Assembly (NCBI RefSeq): GCF_019458805.1
Contig: NZ_JAIBOA010000018.1
Coordinates: forward strand, 62,001-126,000
DNA length: 64,000 nt
From: Actinomadura parmotrematis
GTDB lineage: Bacteria; Actinomycetota; Actinomycetes; Streptosporangiales; Streptosporangiaceae
Direction of reading: 5' to 3'
The notes under the pieces were generated by a model, which did no database searches, was not told the DNA's origin, and saw only the letters and a list, made by a program, of their open reading frames with translations. The position numbers and the translations under genes were made by a program. Of this stretch, positions 56,813-64,000 are shown one piece after another. Numbering within the stretch: position 1 is the first letter of the stretch; each line of letters opens with the position of its first letter.

Positions 56813-57538
56813 TCAGAGCAGCCCCTGATCACCGACGATGCGCTGCGCGAGCGCCGTCAGCTTCACGTGCCGGGTCTGGGAGATCCGGCGCATCTCGGCG
56901 AACGCCTGGTCGGCGTCGCAGCCGAGCGAGTGCATGAGGATGCCCTTGGCCTGGTCGACGATCGCCCGCGACTCCACGGCCTCCTGGAGCTGCACGGCCG
57001 TCCGGTGCACCTGGCCGTACTGCAGGGAGTTGGACACCGCCGCGGTGCCCTGCGCGACGAGCAGCGCGGCGAGGGCCTGCTGCCCCGGCAGCAGCGCCCG
57101 CGGCGTCACCCCGTACAGGGTGAGGGTGACGAGGACGGGCTCGTTCAGGTGCGGGGTGGTGGCGAAGCTGCGCACCCCGCGGCGGAGCAGGTCGGCCATC
57201 GCCTCCGGCCAGCGGGCCTCGGCCAGGATGTCGTCGGAGCTGAGGGCGCGGCGCTCCTGCACCACCTCGAAGATCGGGCCGGTGCCGCGGGCCAGCTGCC
57301 GGTCGACGGCCTCGGCGAGGTCGGGATGGCTCGCCGCCGAGGCGAGCGGCTCGGGCCGCTCGCCGCCGTCGCCGAGCGACCAGCGGACGCTGGAGGCGCC
57401 CGCCGCGCCCGGGACCGCGCGGGTGGCGAGCTCGGTGACGCGGTGCAGCGTGCCGATGTCGGAGGACTCGCCCACCATCCCGAGATGGGCGATCTCCAGC
57501 GCGAGCTGGTCGGTGAGAACGGCATCGGTGGTCGGCAC
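56813..57538 (-). CDS. GAF-ANTAR RNA-binding regulator
   Basis: The 241-residue protein has a GAF-like sensor domain (about residues 25-165, PIFEVVQERRALSSDDILAE) and a C-terminal ANTAR domain (LQEAVESRAIVDQAKGILMH, CDADQAFAEMRRISQTRHVK). ANTAR domains bind paired RNA hairpins and prevent termination. The targets are unknown; no obvious paired hairpin precedes neighbouring genes. The start is GTG 57538. It lies between a CBS protein and the SpoIIE phosphatase on the same strand. Confidence 0.92.
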   Translation of the reverse strand: MPTTDAVLTDQLALEIAHLGMVGESSDIGTLHRVTELATRAVPGAAGASSVRWSLGDGGERPEPLASAASHPDLAEAVDRQLARGTGPIFEVVQERRALSSDDILAEARWPEAMADLLRRGVRSFATTPHLNEPVLVTLTLYGVTPRALLPGQQALAALLVAQGTAAVSNSLQYGQVHRTAVQLQEAVESRAIVDQAKGILMHSLGCDADQAFAEMRRISQTRHVKLTALAQRIVGDQGLL

Positions 57539-57617
57539 GGCTTCGACCGTATCCTGTGGGTCGGACGTTTCGCACTGCCCCCGGAGTCGCGCTCGTCTCT
57601 CCTCGCCGGGAGCGGGC

Positions 57618-58040
57618 TCAGGCGCTCGGGGGCGCCTTGGCGATCTCCGCGAGGAGGGGCGCGGCGTCCGCCGTGAGCGCCAGGTCGCCGATCGTGACGA
57701 TGCCGACGGGCCGGTGCGCGCCGTCCACCACGGGCAGGCGGCGCACGGCCCGCTCGCGCATCAGCCGGACCGCGGTGTCGGTGTCGTCGTCGGGGCCGAC
57801 GGTGACGAGGTCGGCGGTGCAGATCTCGCCGAGCGGGGTGAGGGCGGTATCGCGCCGCTCGGCGACCGCCCGGACCACGATGTCGCGGTCGGTGACCATG
57901 CCGCAGAGCCGCCCGGCGTAGGTGACCAGCACGTCGCCGACGCCCTCGTCGCGCATGACGCGGGCGGCCTCGGACAGCGTGGCGCTCAGCGGGAGGGACT
58001 GCGGGCCGGCGGTCATGACGTCGCTCACTCTCCGTGACAT
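57618..58040 (-). CDS. CBS-domain protein
   Basis: The 140-residue protein consists of a pair of CBS domains: VSDVMTAGPQSLPLSATLSE with VGDVLVTYAGRLCGMVTDRD, then LVTVGPDDDTDTAVRLMRER with VGIVTIGDLAL. Such proteins bind adenine nucleotides and sense energy or stress state. The start could be ATG 58040, GTG 58049 or ATG 58058; 58040 gives the usual MSRRVSDVM beginning. It is 79 bases upstream of the ANTAR gene and may be co-transcribed. Confidence 0.88.
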   Translation of the reverse strand: MSRRVSDVMTAGPQSLPLSATLSEAARVMRDEGVGDVLVTYAGRLCGMVTDRDIVVRAVAERRDTALTPLGEICTADLVTVGPDDDTDTAVRLMRERAVRRLPVVDGAHRPVGIVTIGDLALTADAAPLLAEIAKAPPSA

Positions 58041-58127
58041 AGCCTGCACAACTCCCATCCTCGGAGATCGCCGCCGCTCCCCGGCGCGCCCGTACCCGCG
58101 CGCGGCCGGGCTATGCGGAACGCGCGC

Positions 58128-58511
58128 TCAAAACGCGAACAGCGCGCCGGTCCGGGCGCTCAGCTCGCAGCTGTTGGCGTAGCGGGCGTGGAAGGCGACC
58201 GGGGATCCGCGCCACATGCCGGAGGCGTCGGCGACGACGGGCGCGTACTCGCGGGTGCAGACGACGTCCTTCGCCGGCGCCTCGGCCCTGCCGCGCCGCT
58301 GCTCCAGCTCCCGGCAGGCGTCCTCCTTGCGGGGGTGCTCCCCGGCGGGCGGGTCGCAGCGCAGCACGACCGAGCGGGCCGCGGAGATGTGGTCACCGGG
58401 ACGCGTCAGCGCCAGCCGGACCTCGGTCCGCGGGGCGGCCGGCGGCGGGGTGGGCAGGAAGGCGAGCGCGGCGCTCGCGAGGACGGAGGCGACGAGGTGC
58501 GGCACGGACAC
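58128..58511 (-). CDS. Secreted SSI-type serine protease inhibitor
   Basis: The 127-residue precursor has a signal peptide (VPHLVASVLASAALAFL) and a mature SSI domain of about 100 residues. The domain has VRLALTRPGDHISAARSVVL, four cysteines forming the family's two disulfides, and the end FHARYANSCELSARTGALFA. The reactive-site loop reads VVCTREYAPVVADASGMW. Aligned with the SSI loop (C-P-M-V-Y-D-P), the P1 residue is arginine instead of methionine, which suggests inhibition of trypsin-like proteases rather than subtilisins. The start is GTG 58511. Confidence 0.85.
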   Translation of the reverse strand: MSVPHLVASVLASAALAFLPTPPPAAPRTEVRLALTRPGDHISAARSVVLRCDPPAGEHPRKEDACRELEQRRGRAEAPAKDVVCTREYAPVVADASGMWRGSPVAFHARYANSCELSARTGALFAF

Positions 58512-58594
58512 TCCCGATGATCGGAACCCAGGGTGTCGCCCAATGTATCCGTGCCGCTACTTAAAGTGCCCGACGTTCGGCGGCGACACTGGGG

Positions 58595-59575
58595 TCATGC
58601 GGCGAGCGCAGCGGCCCGGTCGTGGCCGGCCAGCGCCTCCCGGAGCTGCTTGCGGCCCCGGTGCAGGCGCGACATCACCGTGCCGATGGGCGTGCCCATC
58701 ATCTCGGCGATCTCCTTGTAGGCGTAGCCCTCCACGTCGGCGAGATAGACGGCGTCCCGGAAGTCGGCGGGCAGCGCTCGCAGCGCGGCCACCACCGCCT
58801 GGTCGGGGATGCGGTCCAGCGCCTCGTGCTCGGCCGAGCGGAACCCGGCCGCGTGCGCCTCGGCCTGCGCGATCTGCCACTCCTCCAGCTCCTCCGACCC
58901 CGCCCGCTGCGGCTCGCGCTGCTTCTTGCGGTAGGTGTTGATGAAGTTGTTGGTGAGGATGCGGTGCAGCCACGCCTTGAGGTTGGTGCCCTCCTTGAAC
59001 TGGTGGAAGTTGACGTAGGCCTTGGCCAGCGTCTCCTGCACCAGGTCCTCGGCGTCGGCGGGGTTGCGGGTCATCCGCACGGCGCTCGCGTACAGCGGCG
59101 TGGCGAGCGGCAGCACGTCCCGCTCGTAGCGCTCGGCGCTGCCGCCGCCGTGCGCGGCACCGCCCTGCGCGTCGAGGCCCTGCGCGTCGCGGCCGTCGAT
59201 GCCGTCGCCGGCCTGGGCGGGCACCTGCGCGACGTCCCGGCGCCGTTCGCCGGGGCGCGCGTCGCGGATCTCGGTGCGCATCTCGGTGCGCATCTCGGTG
59301 CGCATCTCGGTGCGCATCTCGGTGCGCATCTCGGTGCGCATCTCGGTGCGCATCTCGGTGCGCATCTCGGTGCGCATCTCGGTGCGCATCTCGGTGCGGA
59401 CGCCGTCGTGGCGGGCGTCGTGGCGGGCGTCGGGGCGGGTGTCGTCGGGGCGGATGTCACGGTGCGCGTCGGCGGGCCGGGCGGCGTCACGGAGGGGGCG
59501 ACGGGTGTCGCGCCCGTCCGCGGTGCTCCGGCCGGCGGGCACCTGGATCTCCGGCGTGGTCGCTGCAGTGGCCAT
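58595..59575 (-). CDS. SigR-type ECF sigma factor with a long repeat-bearing N-terminal extension
   Basis: Residues ~150-326 are a SigR/SigH-type sigma factor: ASAVRMTRNPADAEDLVQET, NFHQFKEGTNLKAWLHRILT, NNFINTYRKKQREPQR, then region 4 YKEIAEMMGTPIGTVMSRLH. The first ~145 residues are an unusual extension with eleven R-T-E-M/I repeats and Asp/Arg-rich flanks. In Streptomyces, SigR has a shorter extended, unstable isoform, so the extension may affect stability. No anti-sigma gene of the RsrA type lies next to it. The start is ATG 59575 with AGGGGGAG upstream; internal starts could give a short form. Confidence 0.85.
   Translation of the reverse strand: MATAATTPEIQVPAGRSTADGRDTRRPLRDAARPADAHRDIRPDDTRPDARHDARHDGVRTEMRTEMRTEMRTEMRTEMRTEMRTEMRTEMRTEMRTEMRTEIRDARPGERRRDVAQVPAQAGDGIDGRDAQGLDAQGGAAHGGGSAERYERDVLPLATPLYASAVRMTRNPADAEDLVQETLAKAYVNFHQFKEGTNLKAWLHRILTNNFINTYRKKQREPQRAGSEELEEWQIAQAEAHAAGFRSAEHEALDRIPDQAVVAALRALPADFRDAVYLADVEGYAYKEIAEMMGTPIGTVMSRLHRGRKQLREALAGHDRAAALAA
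59268..59399 (-). repeat. Eleven tandem 12-bp repeats in the sigma-factor extension
   Basis: The unit ATCTCGGTGCGC (plus strand) occurs eleven times without interruption, the last with one change. On the gene strand each unit encodes R-T-E-M, with one R-T-E-I. The perfect identity points to recent slippage. Changes in copy number would stay in frame. Confidence 0.95.
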
Positions 59576-60015
59576 TTCGCTCCCCCTTGGTCATGGTCGA
59601 CTGGCGGGCGCGTGCCGGGGACACGCGCGGGCCGGGCGGACAGCCGCCCCCCTTGGCGGTACGCCCACCGTTCCCACCGGGTTCGCCTGTAATCGGACAT
59701 AAGGCTCGGCCGGGCTCCGGAGCCGGCTGCGCGTGGCGGGTGAGCCGGGCGGAGGGGGTGGCGCGCATCCGCGGTGGCCAGGGCGACCCCGTTCGCCGGG
59801 ACGTCGCGGGCCCGCTGAATCGGGCGCGACCACTCTTCGGTGGCGCTCTCGTTAGGTAAGACGCCTGGAACGGTACACGGAGTTGCGTGACCTCGCTCAC
59901 AAACCCCGGGTAAACGCACCGGCGCCACCGGGCAATGCCCTAAAGCGCCGGACCAAGCGCACCCCGGAAATCTTCCCGCCGCCCGCCTCGCGTACCCCGT
60001 GTCACGGCCGGACGG

Positions 60016-60052
60016 CCGGACGGCCGGACGCTGGGGGCGTCCGGTCGTCCGG
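60016..60052 (-). terminator. Second hairpin behind the M14 peptidase gene
   Basis: CCGGACGGCCGGACGC pairs with GCGTCCGGTCGTCCGG over 16 bp with one wobble and a TGGGG loop. The left arm is part of a short CCGGACGG tandem repeat. It lies 29 bases beyond the first terminator. Confidence 0.6.
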
Positions 60053-60080
60053 GTCGTGCGGAGGGGAAAGGGGCCGCGCG

Positions 60081-60107
60081 GGGCGGGCCGCCGGGGGCGG
60101 CCCGCCC
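60081..60107 (-). terminator. Terminator behind the M14 peptidase gene
   Basis: GGGCGGGCCGCC and GGCGGCCCGCCC form a perfect 12-bp stem with a GGG loop, five bases after the stop codon on the minus strand. Confidence 0.8.
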
Positions 60108-60112
60108 TCGGG

Positions 60113-63100
60113 TCAGCCGATCAGGTAGCGCAGCGAGCGGGCCACGAGATCGCGCTGCTGCGCCGTGGTCTTCGCCTGCTCGATGCCGAAGCCGAGCAGC
60201 ACGCTGTCCTTGGTGGACACCGCCGCGACCGTGTCGATCACGGCCTGCGAGCGGACGAACTCCGAGGTGTTGCCGGGGCTGCCCGCCGGGGCGCCCTGGA
60301 TCGCCCACGGGCCGAGGCCCGTCTCGAAGCCCTCGGCGTCCAGCGTGCCGCCGGTGGTGGTGACCTTGGTGTCGTCGATGAACAGCCCGGCGCCGCCGGT
60401 GAACGGGTCGCTCACGTAGGAGATCGACACCTCCACCTTCTTGCCCGCGTACGCCGACAGGTCGAACGCCGCCGGCACCCAGCCGTTGGAGTTGCCGGTG
60501 AAGGAGTTCCACGCGCCGGTGGACCCGGTGTTGCCGCAGGGGTTGGCCTGCGTCAGGTAGTGCAGCAGGAACGGGTGCATGTCGGTGAGGAAGCCCTGCT
60601 CGCAGTCCGCCGGGACGCGGGTGGTGGTGCGGCCGTTCTTGTCCGGCAGCGTCGTCCAGTCGTCGGCGCCGGCCGTGTGCGCCTCGACGATCACGTGGTC
60701 GTAGCCGGTCTCGGTGCTGTAGGACAGCTGCGCCTGCAGCGCCGGGGCCTGCGCGGCGGTGACCGACGACAGGTCCACGGTGCGGGTGAGGCGCCGGTAC
60801 AGGCTGTCCTGGTGGGTGCCGGCGACGTACCAGGAGCCCTCGGCGGGCTCGTACGGCCCGGTCCGGCCGAGGTAGTCGCCCGACTTCCAGCTCCTGAACT
60901 GCGGGTACTGCGACGGCGGCAGCACCGTCGAGGTCACCTGGAAGCCGCCCGCCTCGTTGACGGGGTTGGTGGCGGTGCCCGCCAGGTCGGCGGTGGTGCT
61001 CCCGAACGGCTTGCCGGCCCCGGCGAACCCGGTCGGGTTCCCGACGATCTGCCGGTCGTAGGCGCCGAGGTAGTACTGCAGGAAGTCGTCCGACAGCAGC
61101 TCGCAGTCGTCCCGGAAGCTCGTGGTGATCACGCAGGGCTTCTCGGGGTGGCCCTTCAGGCCGTAGTAGATGCCGCCGCCGTTGGCCTGCGCGAGCGGCC
61201 CGTTGTACCCGGTGGTCTCACCGGTGTTGAGCAGCTTGCCGCCCTCGTTCAGGTACGAGCGCACCTGAAGCACGAGGTCCTTGGCGCGGTCGGCGACCTG
61301 CGAGTCGGGGTAGTCGCCGATGACGGTGTGCAGCGGCTCGTCGGCGGCGTCCTGGGTGAGCCGGTTGTCGCCGAGCTCCCAGACCACGGCCTTGAAGTGC
61401 TTGAGGACGCCGAGGTCGTGCGGGACGCCGTCCTTGTCGATGTCCCACACCAGCGCGCGGTGCCCGCTGGCGTTGACCAGGCCGGCGTACTGCGCGCCGT
61501 AGCGGGGCGCCGCCGTCCCGGCCGGGTAGGTCGGGTTCACGCCCTTGTAGTCCTCGTCCGCCACGACCAGGACGTCGGCGCGTTTCTGGTCGCGGACGGT
61601 GTACGTCCAGTGCGCGCTCTGCACGGCCTTGCCGCCCGAGCCGCCGCTGAACCACACCTCGACCTTGTCGCCGGGCCGCTGCCCGCTGATCCTGGCGCGG
61701 TACTCGCCGTAGTAGATCCTGTTGTCGCGGCCGTAGCGCTCGCCGCCGCGCCATTCGGAGACGCCCGCGGTGCGGGTGCGGCCCCCGTTGACGCGGTAGT
61801 TGACGCGCTTGGCGGGCACGGCCCGCCGGATCACCGACGCGACCTCCTGGGACGAGCCGTAGGAGGTGGTGAACGGGTCGGGCTCGAAGTCGGGCGCGGT
61901 GCGGCCGACCGGCGACGTCGGCCGGTCGGGGTGCGTCGCGGACTGCCCGACGGCCATCGCGAGCGGCAGGTTCTTCTGGAACTCCCGGGCGATCAGCGCC
62001 TCGTCGTCGGGGAACTCGAAGTCGCTGCCGCAGTCGGCGGGATCCCACTGGTCGTCGGGGTCCTCGCGCGAGGCGGTGGTGCAGGTCGCCATCTCCGGCG
62101 TGATCGACAGCGAGCCGTAGTAGTGGTCGAGCTGCCCGTCGGTGTCGCCGTTGGTGGTGTAGAGCTGCGCGCCGAGCTCGGGCGTGTAGCCGGGCACCGC
62201 CGGGTGGTCGATGTCGCCGAGGAGCGCGTCGTACAGGGCGTCGTCGGGGCTGCGGGTGAGGGTCTGCCAGCCGACGCCGTGCAGCAGGAGCTCGGCCGCC
62301 GAGTGGTAGTTGAGGACGTACTTCGGCCGCAGCCGCTTGTACAGGGCGTCCTGCGCCTTGGTCTCGGGCTCGGACTCGGGCGACGGGCCGCGGTAGGTCT
62401 CGCCGCTCGGCTGGTCGGTGGAGCCCTCGTTGTCGTAGCCCCACTTGTAGGGGAAGTTGCGGTTCAGGTCGACGCCGTCGGCGCCGGTGATCTGCCCGTC
62501 GCCGTTGTTGTCGCGGACGTTCTTGCGCCACAGCCGGAAGTCGGGCTGGAACGTCAGGTCGTAGCCGTCGACGTTCACGACCGGGATGAACCACAGGTCG
62601 GTGGTGTCGACGAGCTTGGTGACGGCGGCGTCCGTGCCGTAGTTCTCGACGTCGTGGTGCAGCAGCCGGCGGATCATCTCGGGGGTGATCCACTCGCGGG
62701 CGTGCTGGGCGGCCTGGTAGACGACCGCGGGCCGGCGGCCGTCCTTCAGGTGCCGGACGTCCTTGCTCACCCGGATCGCGGTGATCGGCTGCCCGGACAC
62801 GGCCTTGCCGATGTCGACCGCCTGCGCGATGTCGGGGTGCTCGGCGGCCAGCTCGACGATCTCCTCGCGGATGTTGCCGGCGCCGCTGTAGGGCCGGAAC
62901 ACTTTCTCGGGCGCCGCCTTGGCGCGCGCGGCGACGTTCTTGCCGTCGACCTTGCGCACCTCCAGCCGGACGCCCGCGCGGCCGAGCCGGGCGGCCTGGT
63001 CGCCGCTCAGCACCGCCACGACGTGCGTCGTGCCGGCCTTCGCGCCCTTGGTGAGGGTGACGTCGTCGCGGTCCACGCCCGCGTTGTTCAGCAGCCTGAT

Positions 63101-63295
63101 CTGGTCGCTCGTCAGGTCGCCCTGGTAGACGTCGACGGCGGGCCCGGGGGCGGCGGGCTTCGGACTGGCGCTCGCGCTCGGGGTCGTCGCCGCGAGCGTT
63201 CCGGTGAGGAGCGCGGCCGCGGCCAGGATCGAGGTCGTCCGGCGGCCGCCCGGCGGCCACTGGAAGGTAAAGCGCCGGAAAAACATGCGCGTCAT
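60113..63295 (-). CDS. Secreted M14-family zinc carboxypeptidase, multidomain
   Basis: The 1060-residue protein has a long signal peptide (ILAAAALLTGTLAATTPSAS) and a propeptide-like domain to about residue 120. The M14 domain carries zinc ligands in AAQHAREWITPEMIRRLL and LNYHSAAELLLHG, substrate-site DGVDLNRNFPYKWGYDNEGS and a catalytic glutamate in LSITPEMATC. The C-terminal 600 residues hold a flavodoxin/ThuA-like region (VLVVADEDYKGVNPTYPAGT) and a MAM-like domain with VSYVSDPF-type ISYVSDPFTGGAGLFIDDTK. It degrades peptides outside the cell. Two hairpins follow the stop. Confidence 0.9.
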   Translation of the reverse strand: MTRMFFRRFTFQWPPGGRRTTSILAAAALLTGTLAATTPSASASPKPAAPGPAVDVYQGDLTSDQIRLLNNAGVDRDDVTLTKGAKAGTTHVVAVLSGDQAARLGRAGVRLEVRKVDGKNVAARAKAAPEKVFRPYSGAGNIREEIVELAAEHPDIAQAVDIGKAVSGQPITAIRVSKDVRHLKDGRRPAVVYQAAQHAREWITPEMIRRLLHHDVENYGTDAAVTKLVDTTDLWFIPVVNVDGYDLTFQPDFRLWRKNVRDNNGDGQITGADGVDLNRNFPYKWGYDNEGSTDQPSGETYRGPSPESEPETKAQDALYKRLRPKYVLNYHSAAELLLHGVGWQTLTRSPDDALYDALLGDIDHPAVPGYTPELGAQLYTTNGDTDGQLDHYYGSLSITPEMATCTTASREDPDDQWDPADCGSDFEFPDDEALIAREFQKNLPLAMAVGQSATHPDRPTSPVGRTAPDFEPDPFTTSYGSSQEVASVIRRAVPAKRVNYRVNGGRTRTAGVSEWRGGERYGRDNRIYYGEYRARISGQRPGDKVEVWFSGGSGGKAVQSAHWTYTVRDQKRADVLVVADEDYKGVNPTYPAGTAAPRYGAQYAGLVNASGHRALVWDIDKDGVPHDLGVLKHFKAVVWELGDNRLTQDAADEPLHTVIGDYPDSQVADRAKDLVLQVRSYLNEGGKLLNTGETTGYNGPLAQANGGGIYYGLKGHPEKPCVITTSFRDDCELLSDDFLQYYLGAYDRQIVGNPTGFAGAGKPFGSTTADLAGTATNPVNEAGGFQVTSTVLPPSQYPQFRSWKSGDYLGRTGPYEPAEGSWYVAGTHQDSLYRRLTRTVDLSSVTAAQAPALQAQLSYSTETGYDHVIVEAHTAGADDWTTLPDKNGRTTTRVPADCEQGFLTDMHPFLLHYLTQANPCGNTGSTGAWNSFTGNSNGWVPAAFDLSAYAGKKVEVSISYVSDPFTGGAGLFIDDTKVTTTGGTLDAEGFETGLGPWAIQGAPAGSPGNTSEFVRSQAVIDTVAAVSTKDSVLLGFGIEQAKTTAQQRDLVARSLRYLIG

Positions 63296-63567
63296 CGCGC
63301 CTCCCTGGCGTCGATCAAGATGGGGGTGGCGCGATCGTCCGTTGGACGGACAAAGGTGTCAATGCGCCGTCATGTGCCGTTGCCGCATCCGGTCAATCAC
63401 GGGGCGTTGTGCACCGGAAAGGGGTATCAGGAGTCGGGACGGACGCCCCGTTTCGCCCGGCCGAGTTCCGCGGACCGCCAGCGCCGCCGGGGTCACCAGA
63501 GGTAACGTCCTCTTTACTGCGGGTTGCCGCGAACGTTAAGGGCGGCCCGCCCGATGGAGGGGTCCGC

Positions 63568-64000
63568 GTGGTCATCGCTCAAGGACAGTCGATGGCGTCG
63601 CCGGGGGGGAACGACCGAAGGCCCACCGAGGCGCGCAACATCTCAGCAGCAGCCGAGGACGATCCGGGCGGAGCCCGGGCGCCCTACCTGCTCGGCCGGC
63701 ACCTGCTCGGCGTCGCCCGGCTCGCCGTGGTCGCGCTCAACGGGCACGGCCGCGTCAGCCACTGGAGCCGCACCGCCGACGAGCTGTTCGGCGTGCGGCC
63801 CGGCACCGCGGTCGGCCGCGCCGTCGGCTCGCTGCTGCGGCTCCCGACGCCCTACCGGCCGATCATGGAGCCGGGCGCGGCGGCCTGCGGCACCTGCGCG
63901 GTGCCGCGCGCCGACACCGGCGCGCCCGTCGAGATCGCCTGGTGGGCCTATCCGGTCGGCCGCCCGGACGGCGACGCGGCCGGCACCGGCGGCGTCCGCC
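63568..64000 (+). CDS. Partial PAS-domain signalling protein (runs off right edge)
   Basis: About 144 codons are inside the window. After a polar N-terminus (MVIAQGQSMASPGGNDRRPT), a PAS-like domain begins: LGVARLAVVALNGHGRVSHW, then SRTADELFGVRPGTAVGRAV and LLRLPTPYRPIMEPG. This is the usual beginning of actinomycete PAS-GAF-SpoIIE phosphatases or PAS kinases; the output domain is outside the window. The start is GTG 63568 with GGAGGGG six bases upstream (ATG 63592 is an alternative). It is divergent from the M14 peptidase across 272 bases with no other gene. Confidence 0.7.
   Translation, partial: MVIAQGQSMASPGGNDRRPTEARNISAAAEDDPGGARAPYLLGRHLLGVARLAVVALNGHGRVSHWSRTADELFGVRPGTAVGRAVGSLLRLPTPYRPIMEPGAAACGTCAVPRADTGAPVEIAWWAYPVGRPDGDAAGTGGVR

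Larger units (their letters stand above)
59576..60112. other. Gap between the SigR-type gene and the M14 peptidase
   Basis: This 537-base gap holds no convincing gene on either strand. Its left part is the promoter side of the sigma gene. Its right part has two hairpins behind the peptidase gene (listed separately). The middle (59840-59940) is lower in GC and includes CTCGTTAGGTAAGACG. I could not find a clear GGAAT/GTT-type SigR promoter. Confidence 0.5.

Noticed and set aside
58528..58593. Long-range inverted repeat between the SSI and sigma genes (CCCAGGGTGTCGCC and GGCGACACTGGG)
   Set aside because: There is a two-base bulge and a loop of about 40 bases; it could be chance in this composition and its role is unclear.
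59268..59399. Regularly spaced identical short repeats resembling a CRISPR array
   Set aside because: The 12-bp units are directly adjacent with no spacers and encode R-T-E-M in frame inside a sigma-factor gene.
59999..63505. A very long open frame on the plus strand opposite the M14 peptidase, and similar long frames opposite argS, the monooxygenase and the MFS genes
   Set aside because: They lie antisense to well-recognised proteins, have Arg/Gly/Ala/Val-biased composition and no family motifs; they are a by-product of high GC content.
63296..63567. Possible ydaO-type (cyclic di-AMP) riboswitch upstream of the secreted peptidase
   Set aside because: The gap contains some purine-rich conserved-looking blocks, but I could not assemble the expected paired core on the minus strand.

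Overview
The window is about 64 kb of very GC-rich DNA with short intergenic gaps, frequent GTG starts, and many 4- and 8-base stop/start overlaps. Its families point to a filamentous actinomycete, most likely Streptosporangiales/Thermomonosporaceae (Actinomadura-like): XRE/DUF5753-DUF397-ATPase trio, DUF2630, DUF6158, DUF6328, a CU044_5270-type protein beside an ECF sigma factor, an SSI protease inhibitor, a SigR-type sigma factor, and a rifampicin monooxygenase behind a rifamycin-associated element. That taxonomic placement is inference. No tRNA, rRNA, CRISPR array, prophage or complete biosynthetic cluster was seen.

Layout. 1-8.8 kb: edge of an ATPase regulator, CaiB CoA-transferase with a TetR-like operator, LLM-SCP2 fusion, secreted beta-propeller, alpha/beta hydrolase, and a deoC-ALDH-short ALDH operon. 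8.8-12.3 kb: Lys/Ala-rich histone-like protein, DUF2630 and argS. 12.3-19.4 kb: an accessory stretch with gene remnants (NmrA-like, TauE), esterase, MFS/LysR pair, leucine-rich-repeat protein and the XRE-DUF397-ATPase trio. 19.4-25.7 kb: P-type ATPase, plsX, two paralogous exported proteins, hydrolase and DUF998 protein. 26-32.1 kb: KamA-type radical SAM enzyme, MFS and its regulator, PEBP, and a Wzt/Wzm-type ABC exporter. 32.2-37.5 kb: PAP2-lipid kinase fusion, P450-cupin pair, VanW, YceI. 37.5-42.6 kb: a six-gene minus-strand glycan operon in which adjacent genes overlap. 42.6-50.7 kb: membrane protein, TnpB/ABC-F chimera, rifampicin monooxygenase with its element, ECF sigma factor and partner, GNAT, SMI1/KNR4 protein, ATPase remnant. 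50.7-54.6 kb: two different prolyl-tRNA synthetases head to head. 54.6-64 kb: stress-signalling genes (PAS-GAF-SpoIIE, GAF-ANTAR, CBS), SSI inhibitor, SigR-type sigma factor, secreted M14 carboxypeptidase, and the start of another PAS protein.

The most unusual structure is a dispersed family of palindromes. Four intact copies (15970, 17508, 33874, 49627) are each exactly 102 bp, start with TGACC, end with GGTCA, and share the core TGCGGCGTGTTG in each arm. The central ~20 bp differ between copies but stay self-complementary. A fifth, partial copy (12577-12609) sits exactly at the broken end of a pseudogene. In two copies the terminal TGA trinucleotides are the stop codons of both convergent neighbours; the other two lie beside a truncated gene and inside a run-on reading frame. 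I know of no named element that matches, so this is the best candidate for something undescribed.
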